Source: Poriferisodalis sp965205175 (GTDB taxonomy: Bacteria; Actinomycetota; Acidimicrobiia; Acidimicrobiales; Poriferisodalaceae). Taken from it: a DNA stretch of 64,000 bases. A program made the translations under genes and the position numbers. The DNA lies in NCBI RefSeq assembly GCF_965205175.1, contig NZ_OZ242038.1, positions 62,001 through 126,000 on the forward strand, written 5' to 3'. A model generated the notes under the pieces. That model was not told where the DNA came from, made no database searches, and was given only the letters and a program-made list of their open reading frames with translations. How positions within the stretch are numbered: position 1 is the stretch's first letter; the number at the start of each line of letters is the position of its first letter. Below are positions 1-10,144 of this stretch, piece by piece.

Positions 1-2
1 CC

Positions 3-149
3 GTCACCGCCGGCGAGGGTGTGGTGGTGCTCGAGGCCATGAAGATGGAGAACAGCATCAGCGCTGACCGCTCCGGCGCTGTCTCGGACATCAAGGTCCA
101 GCCCGGCGACACGGTCGGAGCGGGCGACGTGGTGGTCGTGATCTCCTGA
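3..149 (+). CDS. Biotin carrier domain, C-terminal fragment of a biotin-dependent carboxylase
   Basis: The last 48 residues of a biotinyl domain run in from the left edge. The biotinylation motif EAMKMEN is visible; its lysine (the K between the two methionines) carries biotin. The usual second half of the barrel-sandwich fold follows and ends GDVVVVIS. In carboxylases this domain swings between the biotin carboxylase and carboxyltransferase sites. It may be the end of an acetyl/propionyl-CoA carboxylase alpha chain or a free BCCP; the missing 5' part would decide. No neighbour on the plus strand follows it directly. Confidence 0.9.
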   Translation, partial: VTAGEGVVVLEAMKMENSISADRSGAVSDIKVQPGDTVGAGDVVVVIS

Positions 150-220
150 ATCTCGGCTGCGCGTCCTCAGCGGCACCGGCCGGCTCTGCCTGCCCGGCGC
201 GACATGCCCCGATCATCCCG

Positions 221-1297
221 TCAATCGTCTCCATCATCGGGTGTCTCGTCGCGCCTGTCGTCCGGTTCTTGAACATCGTCGGGCTGTGGCCGCCGGGTCA
301 GCTTGCGGTCGTTGCGCATGTCGAAGATGTCCAGCTCGATGGACCGCACTCGGCGCAGCGTGCGCTCTGCCACCACGCGGTTGGCGCGCAGCAAATCGGC
401 AAGGATGCCGAGCATGGCCAGCTGCATTGCCACGAGCAGCGCAACTGCGCCGATGATGAGCGACTGCACATGGCCCGAGCCGCCCGAGGTCACCAGAAAC
501 CAACCGAATCGAGCGAACAGGGTCACGCCGACCGCAGCGAAGATTGCCGCCGGCACCGCAAAGACCCGCAACGGCTCGTGCATGGCGTAGACGCGAGCGA
601 TCGTGCCGGCAGCCCTTCGCACGTACTGGCGCTTTGAGGTGAACAGGCGCGACGGTCGACTGGTGGGATTGACGGGCACTGGCACGTCGGCCACCGCGAG
701 ATCGGACTTGCCCGCTTGGATCACCGTCTCCAGCGTGTAGGTGAAGCGCGACACGACGTTCGCGGCCAGCGCAGCCTCGCGACTGTAGGCACGAAAACCG
801 GAGGTGACATCGGCCACGTCGGTGCCCGAGGCCTGGCGAACCGTCCACGAGCCGAGCCGCTGCAGCCGCTTCTTCAACGGCGAGAACTCCCGATGGTTGC
901 GGATGTCGCGCGAGCCGATCACCAGATCGGCGCGGCCGGCCACGATCGGCTCAGTGAGCCGGCCGATGCTTCCGGCGTCGTACTGGTTGTCGCCGTCGGT
1001 GTTCACCACGACGTCGGCACCCATGCGCAGCGCCGCATCGAGACCGCTGGCAAAGGCGACGGCCAGTCCCTTGTTCTGCGTCAGGCTGACGACGGCATCG
1101 GCGCCGTGACGCCGGGCCACGTTCGCGGTGTCGTCGGTGGAGCCGTCGTCGACGACCAGCCACAGCACCTCGGTGAAACCGTCCACGTGACGCGGCAGCG
1201 CGCTGAGGGTCTCGCCGAGATGTTCCTCCTCGTTGAGGCAAGGAATCTGGATGACGAGCCGCACCCGTTCATTGTGTCTGCGTCCAGCGCGCTCCAT
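221..1297 (-). CDS. Family 2 glycosyltransferase with C-terminal membrane segments
   Basis: The protein has 358 residues. The N-terminal GT-A domain (about 12-240) starts VIQIPCLNEEE and holds the nucleotide-sugar/metal motifs VVDDGSTDDT and NTDGDNQY, as in dolichyl-phosphate-mannose-synthase-like and undecaprenyl-phosphate glycosyltransferases. Two hydrophobic segments follow (about 245-305), then an acidic, Arg/Asp-rich tail. It probably moves a sugar from an NDP donor to a lipid or wall acceptor at the inner face of the membrane; the acceptor cannot be told. The ATG at 1297 is used, but the fold starts only at residue 12, where an in-frame GTG is also possible. It lies just downstream of the ABC operon on the same strand, 48 bp away. 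Confidence 0.85.
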   Translation of the reverse strand: MERAGRRHNERVRLVIQIPCLNEEEHLGETLSALPRHVDGFTEVLWLVVDDGSTDDTANVARRHGADAVVSLTQNKGLAVAFASGLDAALRMGADVVVNTDGDNQYDAGSIGRLTEPIVAGRADLVIGSRDIRNHREFSPLKKRLQRLGSWTVRQASGTDVADVTSGFRAYSREAALAANVVSRFTYTLETVIQAGKSDLAVADVPVPVNPTSRPSRLFTSKRQYVRRAAGTIARVYAMHEPLRVFAVPAAIFAAVGVTLFARFGWFLVTSGGSGHVQSLIIGAVALLVAMQLAMLGILADLLRANRVVAERTLRRVRSIELDIFDMRNDRKLTRRPQPDDVQEPDDRRDETPDDGDD

Positions 1298-1345
1298 GCC
1301 CGGGACTGACGGGCCGCAGCACCGCCGCGGCCACGTCCGAGCCGG

Positions 1346-2157
1346 TTAGTCCACGTCGAGACGACCCAGTCTCACCGTGGCGAGCACGAGACTCAGCGCG
1401 CTGACCGAGGCAAGCACGAAGATGGCGGCGACCAAGCCGTAGGTGGTGAAGCCCAGATCCACGTCAGCGATCCGCGCGAGCACGGCACGAGCGTAGCCGC
1501 GCAGCGAGAGACGCTCGGCGAAGTCGCCGAGGCCCACCGCCAAGCCTTCCCACAGCAGCACGTAGGCAATCCCCCACAGGACCGCTTTGCGGAACAGCAG
1601 CCCCAACAGCACGAACACGCACGAATAGGCAACCGCGCCCAGTGCGGCCGCAGCCAACGCGCCCAGCGCCACGGCGCCGGAGCCTGCAACGAAATCGGTC
1701 GCTAGCCAGCCGCCCGCCACCGTCGGCGCGACGCACAGCGGCAGCGCCACGGTGACCGCAGCACACGCTGCGCCCAACGCCAGCGGAGCGCGGCCAATGG
1801 GACGCAGCCACAGGTAGACGAGCGTGCCGTCGTCGCGCGCGTCGCCCAGCGCAGCGGCGGCGAAGACCAGTGAGACGATGGGCACGATCAAGATCAGGCC
1901 GAAGCCGTCGGCGTAGCTGGCGCCCGTGAGCAGCGGATCTACGAGCCCATCGGTGCCGTCTTCGGCCGCATTGCCGACGACCCAGCCCACCAGGATCATG
2001 GCAGCGCCCAACGCTCCGAGTGCCCAGAGTCGACCCGCGGAGACGATCTGGCGTAGCAGGACTCGGTAGCACAGCACCGTGGCTCGCACAGCACCGACGG
2101 GCCGGCCCGCCGACGCGGTGCCGGCAACCGCGAAGACCGAGGCTTCGTGCGGCGCGC

Positions 2158-2161
<4 letters not shown>
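1346..2161 (-). CDS. ABC-2 type exporter permease subunit
   Basis: The protein has 271 residues and about six hydrophobic helices separated by short loops, with no other domain. This is the shape of an ABC-2 permease of the NosY/CcmB-like type. Its start overlaps the stop of the preceding ATPase gene by 4 bp, so the two are translationally coupled and should form one transporter. It is the last gene of an ATPase-permease-ATPase-permease operon. The substrate is unknown. The alternative, a permease half of one four-subunit exporter, cannot be excluded. Confidence 0.8.
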
Positions 2162-3188
<1,027 letters not shown>

Positions 3189-3189
<1 letters not shown>

Positions 3190-4181
3190 CAGCTCTCCAC
3201 GGTCCGGCGGTAGCGCCACCACACCACCGCGCCGCCGACGAGCACCCAAGCGACATTGGCCGCGACCACGAACATGGTCGACAACTCGTTCATGCGCCAG
3301 CCGGGCGAGCCTTCACTGGATTGGGTCGGCAACGGAGGCTCGACGCCGAAGATCCGGTCCTTCAGCGCGGCGCCGATCTCGCCGAGATTGAAGGCGTACA
3401 GGCGCGGATCCAGATCGGCGACCTCGACGAGCGCGCTGGTGATCAGATTGCTGCCCAGCAGGAGCAGGATCACGCCGATGACGGCGAAGGCCCGTCGGTC
3501 GGTCAGGCTGGATATGGCCAAGCTGGCTGCCGTGACGGTTGCCGCTATTGCGGCACCGGCGACCAGAATGCGAAGCAACACGATGAGCCAGTCGCCGACG
3601 CCGCCCGGCCCCGAACCCTCGACGGTGTAGGCCACGAGCAAGAACAGCAGCGGCCCGACGGTGAGCACGGCCAGCGTCGCGGCCACCGCAGCCGCCTTGG
3701 AGGCCAGGTAGCTCCACAGGCGCAACGGCGTCGACAGGTACAGCGGCAGCATCCCGTTGCGCCGGTCGGCCACGAGGATCTCCGGCACGACGATGCCGCA
3801 GTAGAAGAACAGGGCCACCCGAATGAATCCGTAGTACTCGTGGTAGTCGGGCAGGATCTGGTCGGAGATCAAGTCGACGTCGAGCACGGTGGCGATGCCG
3901 ACGAACACGATCGCGGGCACCACGCCGATCACCACCGCCAGCCACGGCAGGACCTTGTGACGCGCCGAGCGCCCGAAGCCCAGCGTGAACCGGAACGACG
4001 AGCCGACCACCGCGCGCATCGCGCCCGCGAGCCGGTGGCGAGTGCCCTCGTAGGGCCGATAGCTCTGATCCAGAATGCGCGCCGCCCCGTCGTCGAAGGC
4101 CGCGCTGTCGTCGAGTACGGTCGCCGACGATGCAGTCACAGACCCGTCAGCCCATGGCGCGGGCTCGCTGAGCCGGCTCAC
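3189..4181 (-). CDS. ABC-2 type exporter permease subunit
   Basis: The protein has 330 residues. After a soluble N-terminal part of about 75 residues, membrane segments begin at VLPWLAVVIGVVPAIVF. A long extracytoplasmic stretch and four to five further helices follow, the arrangement of ABC-2 (COG1277-like) permeases. The gene sits between two ATPase genes with a 4-bp overlap upstream and a 1-bp overlap downstream, so it belongs to one tightly coupled operon. It most likely pairs with the ATPase encoded just before it. Substrate unknown. Confidence 0.8.
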
Positions 4182-5131
4182 GGCGCCGTCGGTTCGAACA
4201 GGTCGGCCAGCGTGCGACGTCGGGCTTCCAGCCGTCGAATGCGCGCACCCGCTTGCGCAACAGCATCGCGTGCGTGATCGCTGATCGCGCCGCGTTCGGA
4301 CCCTCCGAGCCGCAACGTGGTGCCCGTGCGCTCGACCTCGACGCCGACGCGACGCAACAAGCGCTCCACCTCGTCCACCGATCCGGCCGGTTCGGCGACA
4401 TCGACCAGCTCCAGCGTGATGCCCTCGTCGTCGCCCACCAGCTCCGCCATGGGCCCGTTCGCCACGAGGCGTCCCGCTTGCAGCGCAACGATGTGGTCGC
4501 AGACCCGTTCGACTTCCTCAAGCAAGTGCGAGGACAAGATCACGCTGACCGAATGCTCTGAGCTGATCTCGGCCACCAGCGAGAGCATCTCGCTGCGCTG
4601 GGTGGGATCGAGTCCCGCGGTCGGCTCGTCGAGCAGCACCAGCTGCGGGTCCGCTGCGATGGACTGCGCCAGCTTGACCCGCTGACGCTGACCGGTGGAC
4701 ATGGTGCCAAGCGTGCGGGTGCGTTCTTCGCCGAGCCCCACGAGCCACAGGCTGTCCGACGCCCGAGTGCGCGCTGCGCTGCGGGGAATGCCGCGCACCT
4801 GCGCCAAGTGGCGCACGAAGTCGACCGCCCGCATCTCGTCGGGCAGCACGTCGCGCTCGGGAGCGAAGCCCACGTGGGTCCGCAACATTGCACCTTGGCT
4901 GCGAGGATCGAGTCCCAACACGGTTGCCGACCCCGACGTCGGTGTCCGCAGGCCGAGCAGCGCGTTGAGCAGCGTGGTCTTGCCGGCGCCGTTCGCGCCC
5001 ACGAGTCCCGTGACGCCGGGGAGGATCTGCACGTCCAGCGCGTCGAGCGCCAACGTCGATCCGAACCGCTGCGTCAGCGCCTGGGTGGAAGCGATCACTG
5101 GCCGTGCATCAGCATCGGCAGCATCGCTCAC
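4178..5131 (-). CDS. ABC transporter ATP-binding protein, first gene of a paired exporter operon
   Basis: The protein has 317 residues. Walker A is GANGAGKTT, the signature is MSTGQRQRVKL and Walker B is LVLLDEPTAGLDP, followed by the H-loop in SSHLLEEVE. A C-terminal regulatory-type domain of about 100 residues follows, as in multidrug and antibiotic exporter ATPases. Translation starts at a GTG with a TAGTCT hexamer 6 nt upstream, so this is probably a leaderless operon head. It overlaps the next permease gene by 4 bp. The operon encodes two ATPases and two permeases, either two exporters or one heteromeric complex. Confidence 0.88.
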   Translation of the reverse strand: MSDAADADARPVIASTQALTQRFGSTLALDALDVQILPGVTGLVGANGAGKTTLLNALLGLRTPTSGSATVLGLDPRSQGAMLRTHVGFAPERDVLPDEMRAVDFVRHLAQVRGIPRSAARTRASDSLWLVGLGEERTRTLGTMSTGQRQRVKLAQSIAADPQLVLLDEPTAGLDPTQRSEMLSLVAEISSEHSVSVILSSHLLEEVERVCDHIVALQAGRLVANGPMAELVGDDEGITLELVDVAEPAGSVDEVERLLRRVGVEVERTGTTLRLGGSERGAISDHARDAVAQAGARIRRLEARRRTLADLFEPTAP

Positions 5132-5137
5132 TCGCTC

Positions 5138-5143
5138 AGACTA
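5138..5143 (-). promoter_or_regulatory. Predicted -10 element of the four-gene ABC operon
   Basis: TAGTCT on the minus strand lies 6 nt before the GTG start at 5131. This spacing puts the transcript start at or next to the start codon, so the mRNA is probably leaderless. Confidence 0.45.
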
Positions 5144-5157
5144 TGCGGCACGGGGCC

Positions 5158-6543
5158 TCAGTGGCCGGCAGGCGCGAGCCCGGCCACGGCCAACGCCTTG
5201 GTCTTGGCGGCGTCAAGGTCGTAGTGCTTGCGAGTGACGATGCGCTGGGCGTAGAGGCCGCCTCCTGCTTGCAGGTTGGTGACGAACTTCCAGCCGCCGT
5301 AGGCATCGGCGGTGAGGTCCCGGATGGTGTGCATCAGTCGGGCGCGGTACTCGCCGTCCACATCGTGGCCGGTGGACATGTACTTGCGCGCCAGCGGCCC
5401 CACGTCGGGGTGCTCGAAGTCGGCGGGCACCGGCGAGGTCAGCACGGCGCCTCCGGCGATGTCGTGCAGGTGCCGCACGATGGCGCTGTAGTTGGCAGCG
5501 GCATGGAATTTGCCGGCGTTCGTGTACAGCTCATTGGGGAATGCCGCACCTTCAGGGCCGATCGAGCAGTGAGCGATGGCGGCTTCCAGCGCTGCTCGGA
5601 TGAGGGTGGCGTGGATGATCATCTCGGAGATCTTCTCCTTGACGTGACCGATCCCTGCGGTGCCGTTCGCTTCGGCCACGAGCTGGGCCAGCCCCACCAG
5701 CTGGTCTGCCTCCTCGACGAATGCCGACAGGCCGCCGAGGCGCTCCCAGAGCCCCAAGGCGTGGGCGAAGACGGCTGCGTAGTGCGTCTCGCCGTCGAGG
5801 AACACCCGCTCGTGGGGCACGAACACGTCGTCGAAGATCACGAAGCCCTCGGGGTAGTGGTGCTCGCCGGAGACCGGGAACGCACGGACGTCGGTGTGTC
5901 GCGGTGCGTAGGTCGTGTTGATGATCTTGACGCCCGGCGCATTGACGGGCACTGAGCAGCCGATCGACCAGTCCTCTTCGCCGGGCTTCATCGCCTTGGT
6001 CGGGATGGTGAGCAGTTCGTGGCCGAAGGAGGCGCCGGTGATGTGGAGCTTCGCCCCCCGCAGCACCACGCCGTCTCGCTGACGATCCACGACGCGGACA
6101 TAGGAGTCCAGGTCGTCCTGGCGAGCCGGCGGCCGGCTGCGGTCGCCCTTGGCGTCGGTGATGCACTGGGTGATCCGCACATCGTCTCGTTGCGCCTCCT
6201 CGATGAAGGCATCCATCCGCTCGATGTAGTCCGGTTTCGAGTCGACCATGCGGCCGGCTGCGGTCTTCAGCGTCTGGATGGAGGTGTAGGTGACGTGGGC
6301 CATCATCCCCGCCGAATGCAGCAGGGGGATCATGGCTCGCAGGTCGTCGGCACTGCGCGGGACGGTCATCAGGGGCGAGGTGGCATCCGGCGCGGGGTCG
6401 TAGAAGCGTTCGTAGCCCGCGGCTGTAGCGTCCACGGTCTGTCCGAGGATCGGGTGCGTTGCCAAGTCGTCGATCTGGGCGCCCTCGAAGTACGTCATAC
6501 GTCCGTCGTCGAGCGATTCCCTGTACTGCTGGCCGGTGCGCAT
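5158..6543 (-). CDS. HpaB-family (4-hydroxyphenylacetate 3-monooxygenase-like) flavoprotein
   Basis: The protein has 461 residues from the ATG at 6543, which has AGGGG about 10 nt upstream; a longer reading frame upstream lacks family sequence. HpaB_N and HpaB domains are recognisable from GQQYRESLDDGR, TDAKGDRS, VRVVDRQRDGVVLRGAK and RKYMSTGHDVDGEYR. The family includes FADH2-dependent hydroxylases and the radical enzyme 4-hydroxybutyryl-CoA dehydratase. The CxxxC pair that binds the [4Fe-4S] cluster in the dehydratase is absent here (the aligned stretch reads THVTYTSIQTLK-like sequence without Cys), so a flavin monooxygenase or isomerase role is favoured. Divergent from an enoyl-CoA hydratase gene. 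Substrate unknown. Confidence 0.78.
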   Translation of the reverse strand: MRTGQQYRESLDDGRMTYFEGAQIDDLATHPILGQTVDATAAGYERFYDPAPDATSPLMTVPRSADDLRAMIPLLHSAGMMAHVTYTSIQTLKTAAGRMVDSKPDYIERMDAFIEEAQRDDVRITQCITDAKGDRSRPPARQDDLDSYVRVVDRQRDGVVLRGAKLHITGASFGHELLTIPTKAMKPGEEDWSIGCSVPVNAPGVKIINTTYAPRHTDVRAFPVSGEHHYPEGFVIFDDVFVPHERVFLDGETHYAAVFAHALGLWERLGGLSAFVEEADQLVGLAQLVAEANGTAGIGHVKEKISEMIIHATLIRAALEAAIAHCSIGPEGAAFPNELYTNAGKFHAAANYSAIVRHLHDIAGGAVLTSPVPADFEHPDVGPLARKYMSTGHDVDGEYRARLMHTIRDLTADAYGGWKFVTNLQAGGGLYAQRIVTRKHYDLDAAKTKALAVAGLAPAGH

Positions 6544-6709
6544 CGTGAGCTGCCCCTTGCTTGATGCCTTCTGGGTGGTGCCCTGTTCGTGGTGCCCCGC
6601 TCGTGGTGATGTCGGGACGGCGCACTGCTGACGCGACGCAGACACCTTCCGAGCGTCATCGCAGTGCAACCAGCAGCGACCTTAGCGATGCGCCCCAATG
6701 CGCGTGGGC

Positions 6710-6715
6710 TAGAAC
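6710..6715 (+). promoter_or_regulatory. Possible -10 element of the enoyl-CoA hydratase gene
   Basis: TAGAAC lies 7 nt before the ATG at 6723. The last base departs from the TAnnnT pattern, so this is a weak match, but its spacing is the same as at other starts in the window. Confidence 0.3.
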
Positions 6716-6722
6716 GGCAGCC

Positions 6723-7547
6723 ATGACCGATCCCTCCTACCAGGGTCCAGTGCCCGACGTGTCGGACCCCGACGCGGCCGCGACCTACCAACTCGACGGC
6801 CGCATCGCCACCATCACCTACAACCGACCCTCAGCGATGAACGCCATCAACGGCGACATGCGGCAGTGCCTGAACGCTGCGTGGACGAAGTTCTACAACG
6901 ATCCCGACGCCTGGGTGGCGATCATGACCGGCGCCGGCCGTGCGTTCTGCGCCGGGGCGGACCTGCGCGACCCGACGCGGGGTTCAGCGGGCACCTGGTC
7001 GGGGTCGTACTTCGAGATACCGACCGTCAACAGCCTCGAGAGCGGCCTCGAGCTGTACAAGCCGATCATCGCAGCGGTCAACGGCGCCTGCATCGGCTAC
7101 GGGCTCACCGGAGCGCTGGTGGCGGACTTTCTGATCGCGTCGGACCGTGCTGTGTTCGGCATGCCTGAAGTGCGGATCGGCGTGCCGACCGTCGTGGGCG
7201 CGATGCGCATGCCGCACAAGATCGGCTGGGCGAATGCGATGGAAATCCTGCTGACCGGCGAGAACTTCGATGCCGAACGGGCCCGCGACCTGGGCTTGGC
7301 ATGGAAGGTCGTGCCCCATGACACGCTGATGTACGAAGCCTGCGCGCTGGCTGAGCGGCTGTGCCAAGGCGCGCCGCTTGCAGTCCGTGCCGTCAAGGAG
7401 GTGGCGTGGCGCAGCCAGCGCATGGGCTGGACCGAGGCGCTGCGCATGGGCGAGTCGATCCGACGGATCGTGGGCGCCAGCGATGACGCCGCAGAGGGCG
7501 GAAGGGCCTTCGCCGAGAAGCGTCCGCCCCAATGGACCGGCACCTGA
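6723..7547 (+). CDS. Enoyl-CoA hydratase/isomerase family protein
   Basis: The protein has 274 residues and a single crotonase domain. The start of the fold reads ATITYNRPSAMNAIN. The first oxyanion-hole motif is AFCAGADLRD and the second is NGACIGYG, with the later FGMPEVRIGVPTVVG stretch. At the positions of the two catalytic glutamates of classical hydratases only the second side has a clear acid (PEVRIG), so the exact reaction (hydration, isomerisation or other crotonase chemistry) is open. The ATG at 6723 is preferred because the sequence upstream is not conserved and a -10-like hexamer is 7 nt away. Divergent from the HpaB-type gene, with which it may share a degradation pathway. Confidence 0.85.
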   Translation: MTDPSYQGPVPDVSDPDAAATYQLDGRIATITYNRPSAMNAINGDMRQCLNAAWTKFYNDPDAWVAIMTGAGRAFCAGADLRDPTRGSAGTWSGSYFEIPTVNSLESGLELYKPIIAAVNGACIGYGLTGALVADFLIASDRAVFGMPEVRIGVPTVVGAMRMPHKIGWANAMEILLTGENFDAERARDLGLAWKVVPHDTLMYEACALAERLCQGAPLAVRAVKEVAWRSQRMGWTEALRMGESIRRIVGASDDAAEGGRAFAEKRPPQWTGT

Positions 7548-7610
7548 ACGAACCCCCGACGGAGGGCCCGTGGGACACCGGGAGCAATGGGTTCGGCCCG
7601 CCTGCGTCCT

Positions 7611-8402
7611 TCAGCTCGCCAAGGTGAGGCGAGCGACGAGGTCGGTGCCGAACCCCGTCAGGATCGCGAGGTAGAGCAGCCCGGTGGCGGCCATGACCGC
7701 CGCGTACTGGCGCTCGCGCAGCGCCGCCATCGCCACCGCAGCAAGCGCCGCTGTCGTAACGGCGCAGGCAACCCAGAACCAGCCCAGCAGGCCGCCGTAG
7801 CCGTCGTCGATGCTTCCGCTCAGCACGGCGATCATGCCGGTGGGAAGCAACAGCAGCCCCACCTCGATCGGCCAGATGCCGCCGAGATGGCGTACCAGCT
7901 GCCGCAGCGGCGCACGCCGCAGCCCCGGCTGCACCAGGTACCAGTGACCCAGCAGCATTGCGTCGCTGACCACGCCGAGAAATGCAGCACCGACGATCAT
8001 CCGGGCCAGATGCAGCGCGGGCGCGACACCGCCGCTCGCGTCGAGCGCCGCCGCAACCACCCCCACCAGTCCCGCCAGCGGCGCTGCGAGGTCCCAACGC
8101 GGGTCGAAGCCTTCGGTTGTCCCACGTCGCGTGGGCAGCGCGGAGCGCACCAGAGCTGCACCGGCGCACAGCGCCATTGCCATGCAAGCCACATCACGTA
8201 CGGCGTCCGGCTGGAAGACGAAGCCAGCGACCGCCCCAATGACTGCAATCACGGCGTACAGCGAACGCAACAGCCAGCCGTAGCCGAGGCCGACCTCGAC
8301 TCGGCGGGTCGTCACCCACAGGTACGCCAGTCCCCCGGTGGCCCACTGGCACATCACCGTGGCCACCTCCACCGGCGCGCCGTCACTCACTGCTGGCTGC
8401 AC
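7611..8402 (-). CDS. Polytopic membrane protein of unknown function
   Basis: The protein has 263 residues, about seven transmembrane helices and no soluble domain. I do not recognise the family. A conserved-looking stretch LLGHWYLVQPGLR lies between helices and carries a His that could bind metal or haem; this is speculation. It is encoded 30 bp downstream of the LipB-LipA fusion gene on the same strand and may be the last gene of the lpd-E2-lipBA unit. Confidence 0.6.
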   Translation of the reverse strand: MQPAVSDGAPVEVATVMCQWATGGLAYLWVTTRRVEVGLGYGWLLRSLYAVIAVIGAVAGFVFQPDAVRDVACMAMALCAGAALVRSALPTRRGTTEGFDPRWDLAAPLAGLVGVVAAALDASGGVAPALHLARMIVGAAFLGVVSDAMLLGHWYLVQPGLRRAPLRQLVRHLGGIWPIEVGLLLLPTGMIAVLSGSIDDGYGGLLGWFWVACAVTTAALAAVAMAALRERQYAAVMAATGLLYLAILTGFGTDLVARLTLAS

Positions 8403-8432
8403 TCAATGCCCGCTGCTGGATGTCTGGCGGCG

Positions 8433-10139
8433 CTACGCCGGGACGTGGGGAGTTCGGGCGTCGAGTTCCGCTGCTGCTGCTGACTCGGATGCGTGGTAGC
8501 TGGATCGCGTCAGCGGGCTCGCCTGGACATAGCCGAGGCCAAGCGTGATGCCCAGCGCTCGCCAGCGCTCGAAAGTTTCGGGGGGCACCCAGCGGGCAAC
8601 CGGAATGTGATGACCCGTTGGCCGCAAGTACTGGCCGATGGTGACGATGCTCACGCCCACGGCCGCCAAGTCGGCAAGTGTGAGGTCGACCTCGGCGTCA
8701 TCCTCGCCCATGCCGACGACGACGCCCGACTTGGTGACGCAGCCGGTGGTGACGCTGCGTGCCAGCAATGCGAGGCTGCGGGCGTAGCCGGCTGAGGGCC
8801 GCACGGCGCGTTGCAGACGAGCCACCGTCTCGATGTTGTGATTCACGATGTCGGGACCTGCGTGGATCACCGTGCTCAGCGACTCGGCGTCGCCGCCGAA
8901 GTCGGGCACCAGCACTTCCACGGTGGTGTGGGGCGACCGGTCTCGGATTGCGGCGATGGTCTCGGCGAATGCGCCGGACCCGCCGTCGGCCAGGTCGTCG
9001 CGAGCAACAGCTGTGACTACCACATGGCCCAGTTCCATCTGTGCCACCGCCGCAGCGACTCGGCGCGGTTCGTCGGGGTCGAGCGGCGCAGGCCGACGCG
9101 TGTCCACCAAGCAGAAGCCGCACGCACGCGTGCAGCGCTCGCCGTTGAGCATGAACGTCGCCGTCCCTGCACCCCAGCACTCGAAGATGTTCGGACAGCC
9201 GGCCTCCTCGCACACCGTCGCCAAGTCATGTCGGCGCATGATCTTGCGCAGACGGAGATACCCCTCGTTGACATCCACCCGAGTGCGCAGCCACGCCGGC
9301 TTGCGGGAGTCGAGCTGGAGTCCGCCGCCTACTCCTGCCTGCGCCAGACGGCTGCGACTGCGCGGCGGTGCGATCGCCACCCGACCCGGACCGCTGCCCC
9401 AGCCCAGTGCTTCGAGTTCTGCTTCAAGCTCAGGGTTGAGATTGCCGCTGTCGGCGGTGCGATTCGACGGATGCCGGCGCCAGGCCACGTCTGCTCGTCT
9501 GCAGTCGCCGTAGCCCCAGCGCTGCGCCGCACGCCGGACGACGGCGTCGGCCACGTCGCGCATCGATGCTGTACACCCTTCGGCTCGCAGCGACGTGGGG
9601 CGGTAGTCGCGAATGCCGCACGGAACGATCCGATCGAACCACGCGAGGTCGGTGTCCACGTTGAGCGCGAAACCGTGCATGGTGCGGCCGCGCCGCAGCC
9701 GCACGCCGATGGCCGCCACCTTGCGCGGCGTGCCGTCGAGGTCGAGCCACACTCCCGGGTACTCCCGAAGCCGGCCGCAGCCTGGCAGCCCGACGTCTGC
9801 CAACGCCTCGATGAGCACCTGCTCCACATCGAAGACGTAGGCAGCTGTCTCGGCGAGACCGCCGCCGCGACGGCCCTCCAGCGTCAGAATCGGATAGCCG
9901 ACGAGCTGACCCGGACCGTGGTAGGTGAAGTCGCCTCCGCGGTCGATGCGTACGCAGTCGGCACCGAACGCGCCGGGGGCGACGAGCAAGTTGGCCTCGT
10001 CTGCGTTGGGTCCCGCGGTGAAGACGTGATCATGCTCGAGCAGCAGCAGGTAGTCGCCCGTGTGGTGAGTCCACAGGCGCCGCTGCAGGTCGAGCGCCTC
10101 GCGGTAGCCGACGCGTCCCAGCCAGCGCACCTGCAACAT
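8433..10139 (-). CDS. lipBA: Fused octanoyltransferase-lipoyl synthase (LipB-LipA)
   Basis: One 568-residue frame carries both steps of lipoate assembly. Residues 1-215 are LipB, which moves octanoyl from acyl carrier protein to the target lysine; the catalytic pair is K140 (GTPRKVAAIG) and C174 (VPCGIRDYRPTSL). A linker of about 40 residues follows. Residues 260-568 are LipA, the radical-SAM enzyme that inserts two sulfurs. Its auxiliary cluster cysteines are C310, C315 and C321, its SAM cluster cysteines C336, C340 and C343, and its C-terminus has the diagnostic RSSYHA. No stop or frameshift separates the halves, and all key residues are present. The ATG at 10139 lies 5 nt after the E2 stop, so it is co-transcribed with E2, its substrate protein. 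Confidence 0.95.
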   Translation of the reverse strand: MLQVRWLGRVGYREALDLQRRLWTHHTGDYLLLLEHDHVFTAGPNADEANLLVAPGAFGADCVRIDRGGDFTYHGPGQLVGYPILTLEGRRGGGLAETAAYVFDVEQVLIEALADVGLPGCGRLREYPGVWLDLDGTPRKVAAIGVRLRRGRTMHGFALNVDTDLAWFDRIVPCGIRDYRPTSLRAEGCTASMRDVADAVVRRAAQRWGYGDCRRADVAWRRHPSNRTADSGNLNPELEAELEALGWGSGPGRVAIAPPRSRSRLAQAGVGGGLQLDSRKPAWLRTRVDVNEGYLRLRKIMRRHDLATVCEEAGCPNIFECWGAGTATFMLNGERCTRACGFCLVDTRRPAPLDPDEPRRVAAAVAQMELGHVVVTAVARDDLADGGSGAFAETIAAIRDRSPHTTVEVLVPDFGGDAESLSTVIHAGPDIVNHNIETVARLQRAVRPSAGYARSLALLARSVTTGCVTKSGVVVGMGEDDAEVDLTLADLAAVGVSIVTIGQYLRPTGHHIPVARWVPPETFERWRALGITLGLGYVQASPLTRSSYHASESAAAAELDARTPHVPA

Positions 10140-10144
10140 CGGCC

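Noticed and set aside
5158..6543. 4-hydroxybutyryl-CoA dehydratase (AbfD) as the identity of the HpaB-family protein
   Set aside because: The cysteine pair that holds the [4Fe-4S] cluster is missing in the aligned region, so only the flavoprotein family name is supported.
7548..7610. Intrinsic terminator between the convergent hydratase and membrane-protein genes
   Set aside because: Short G/C inverted segments occur but no stable stem with a T-run follows; the same was true at the other convergent gaps checked.
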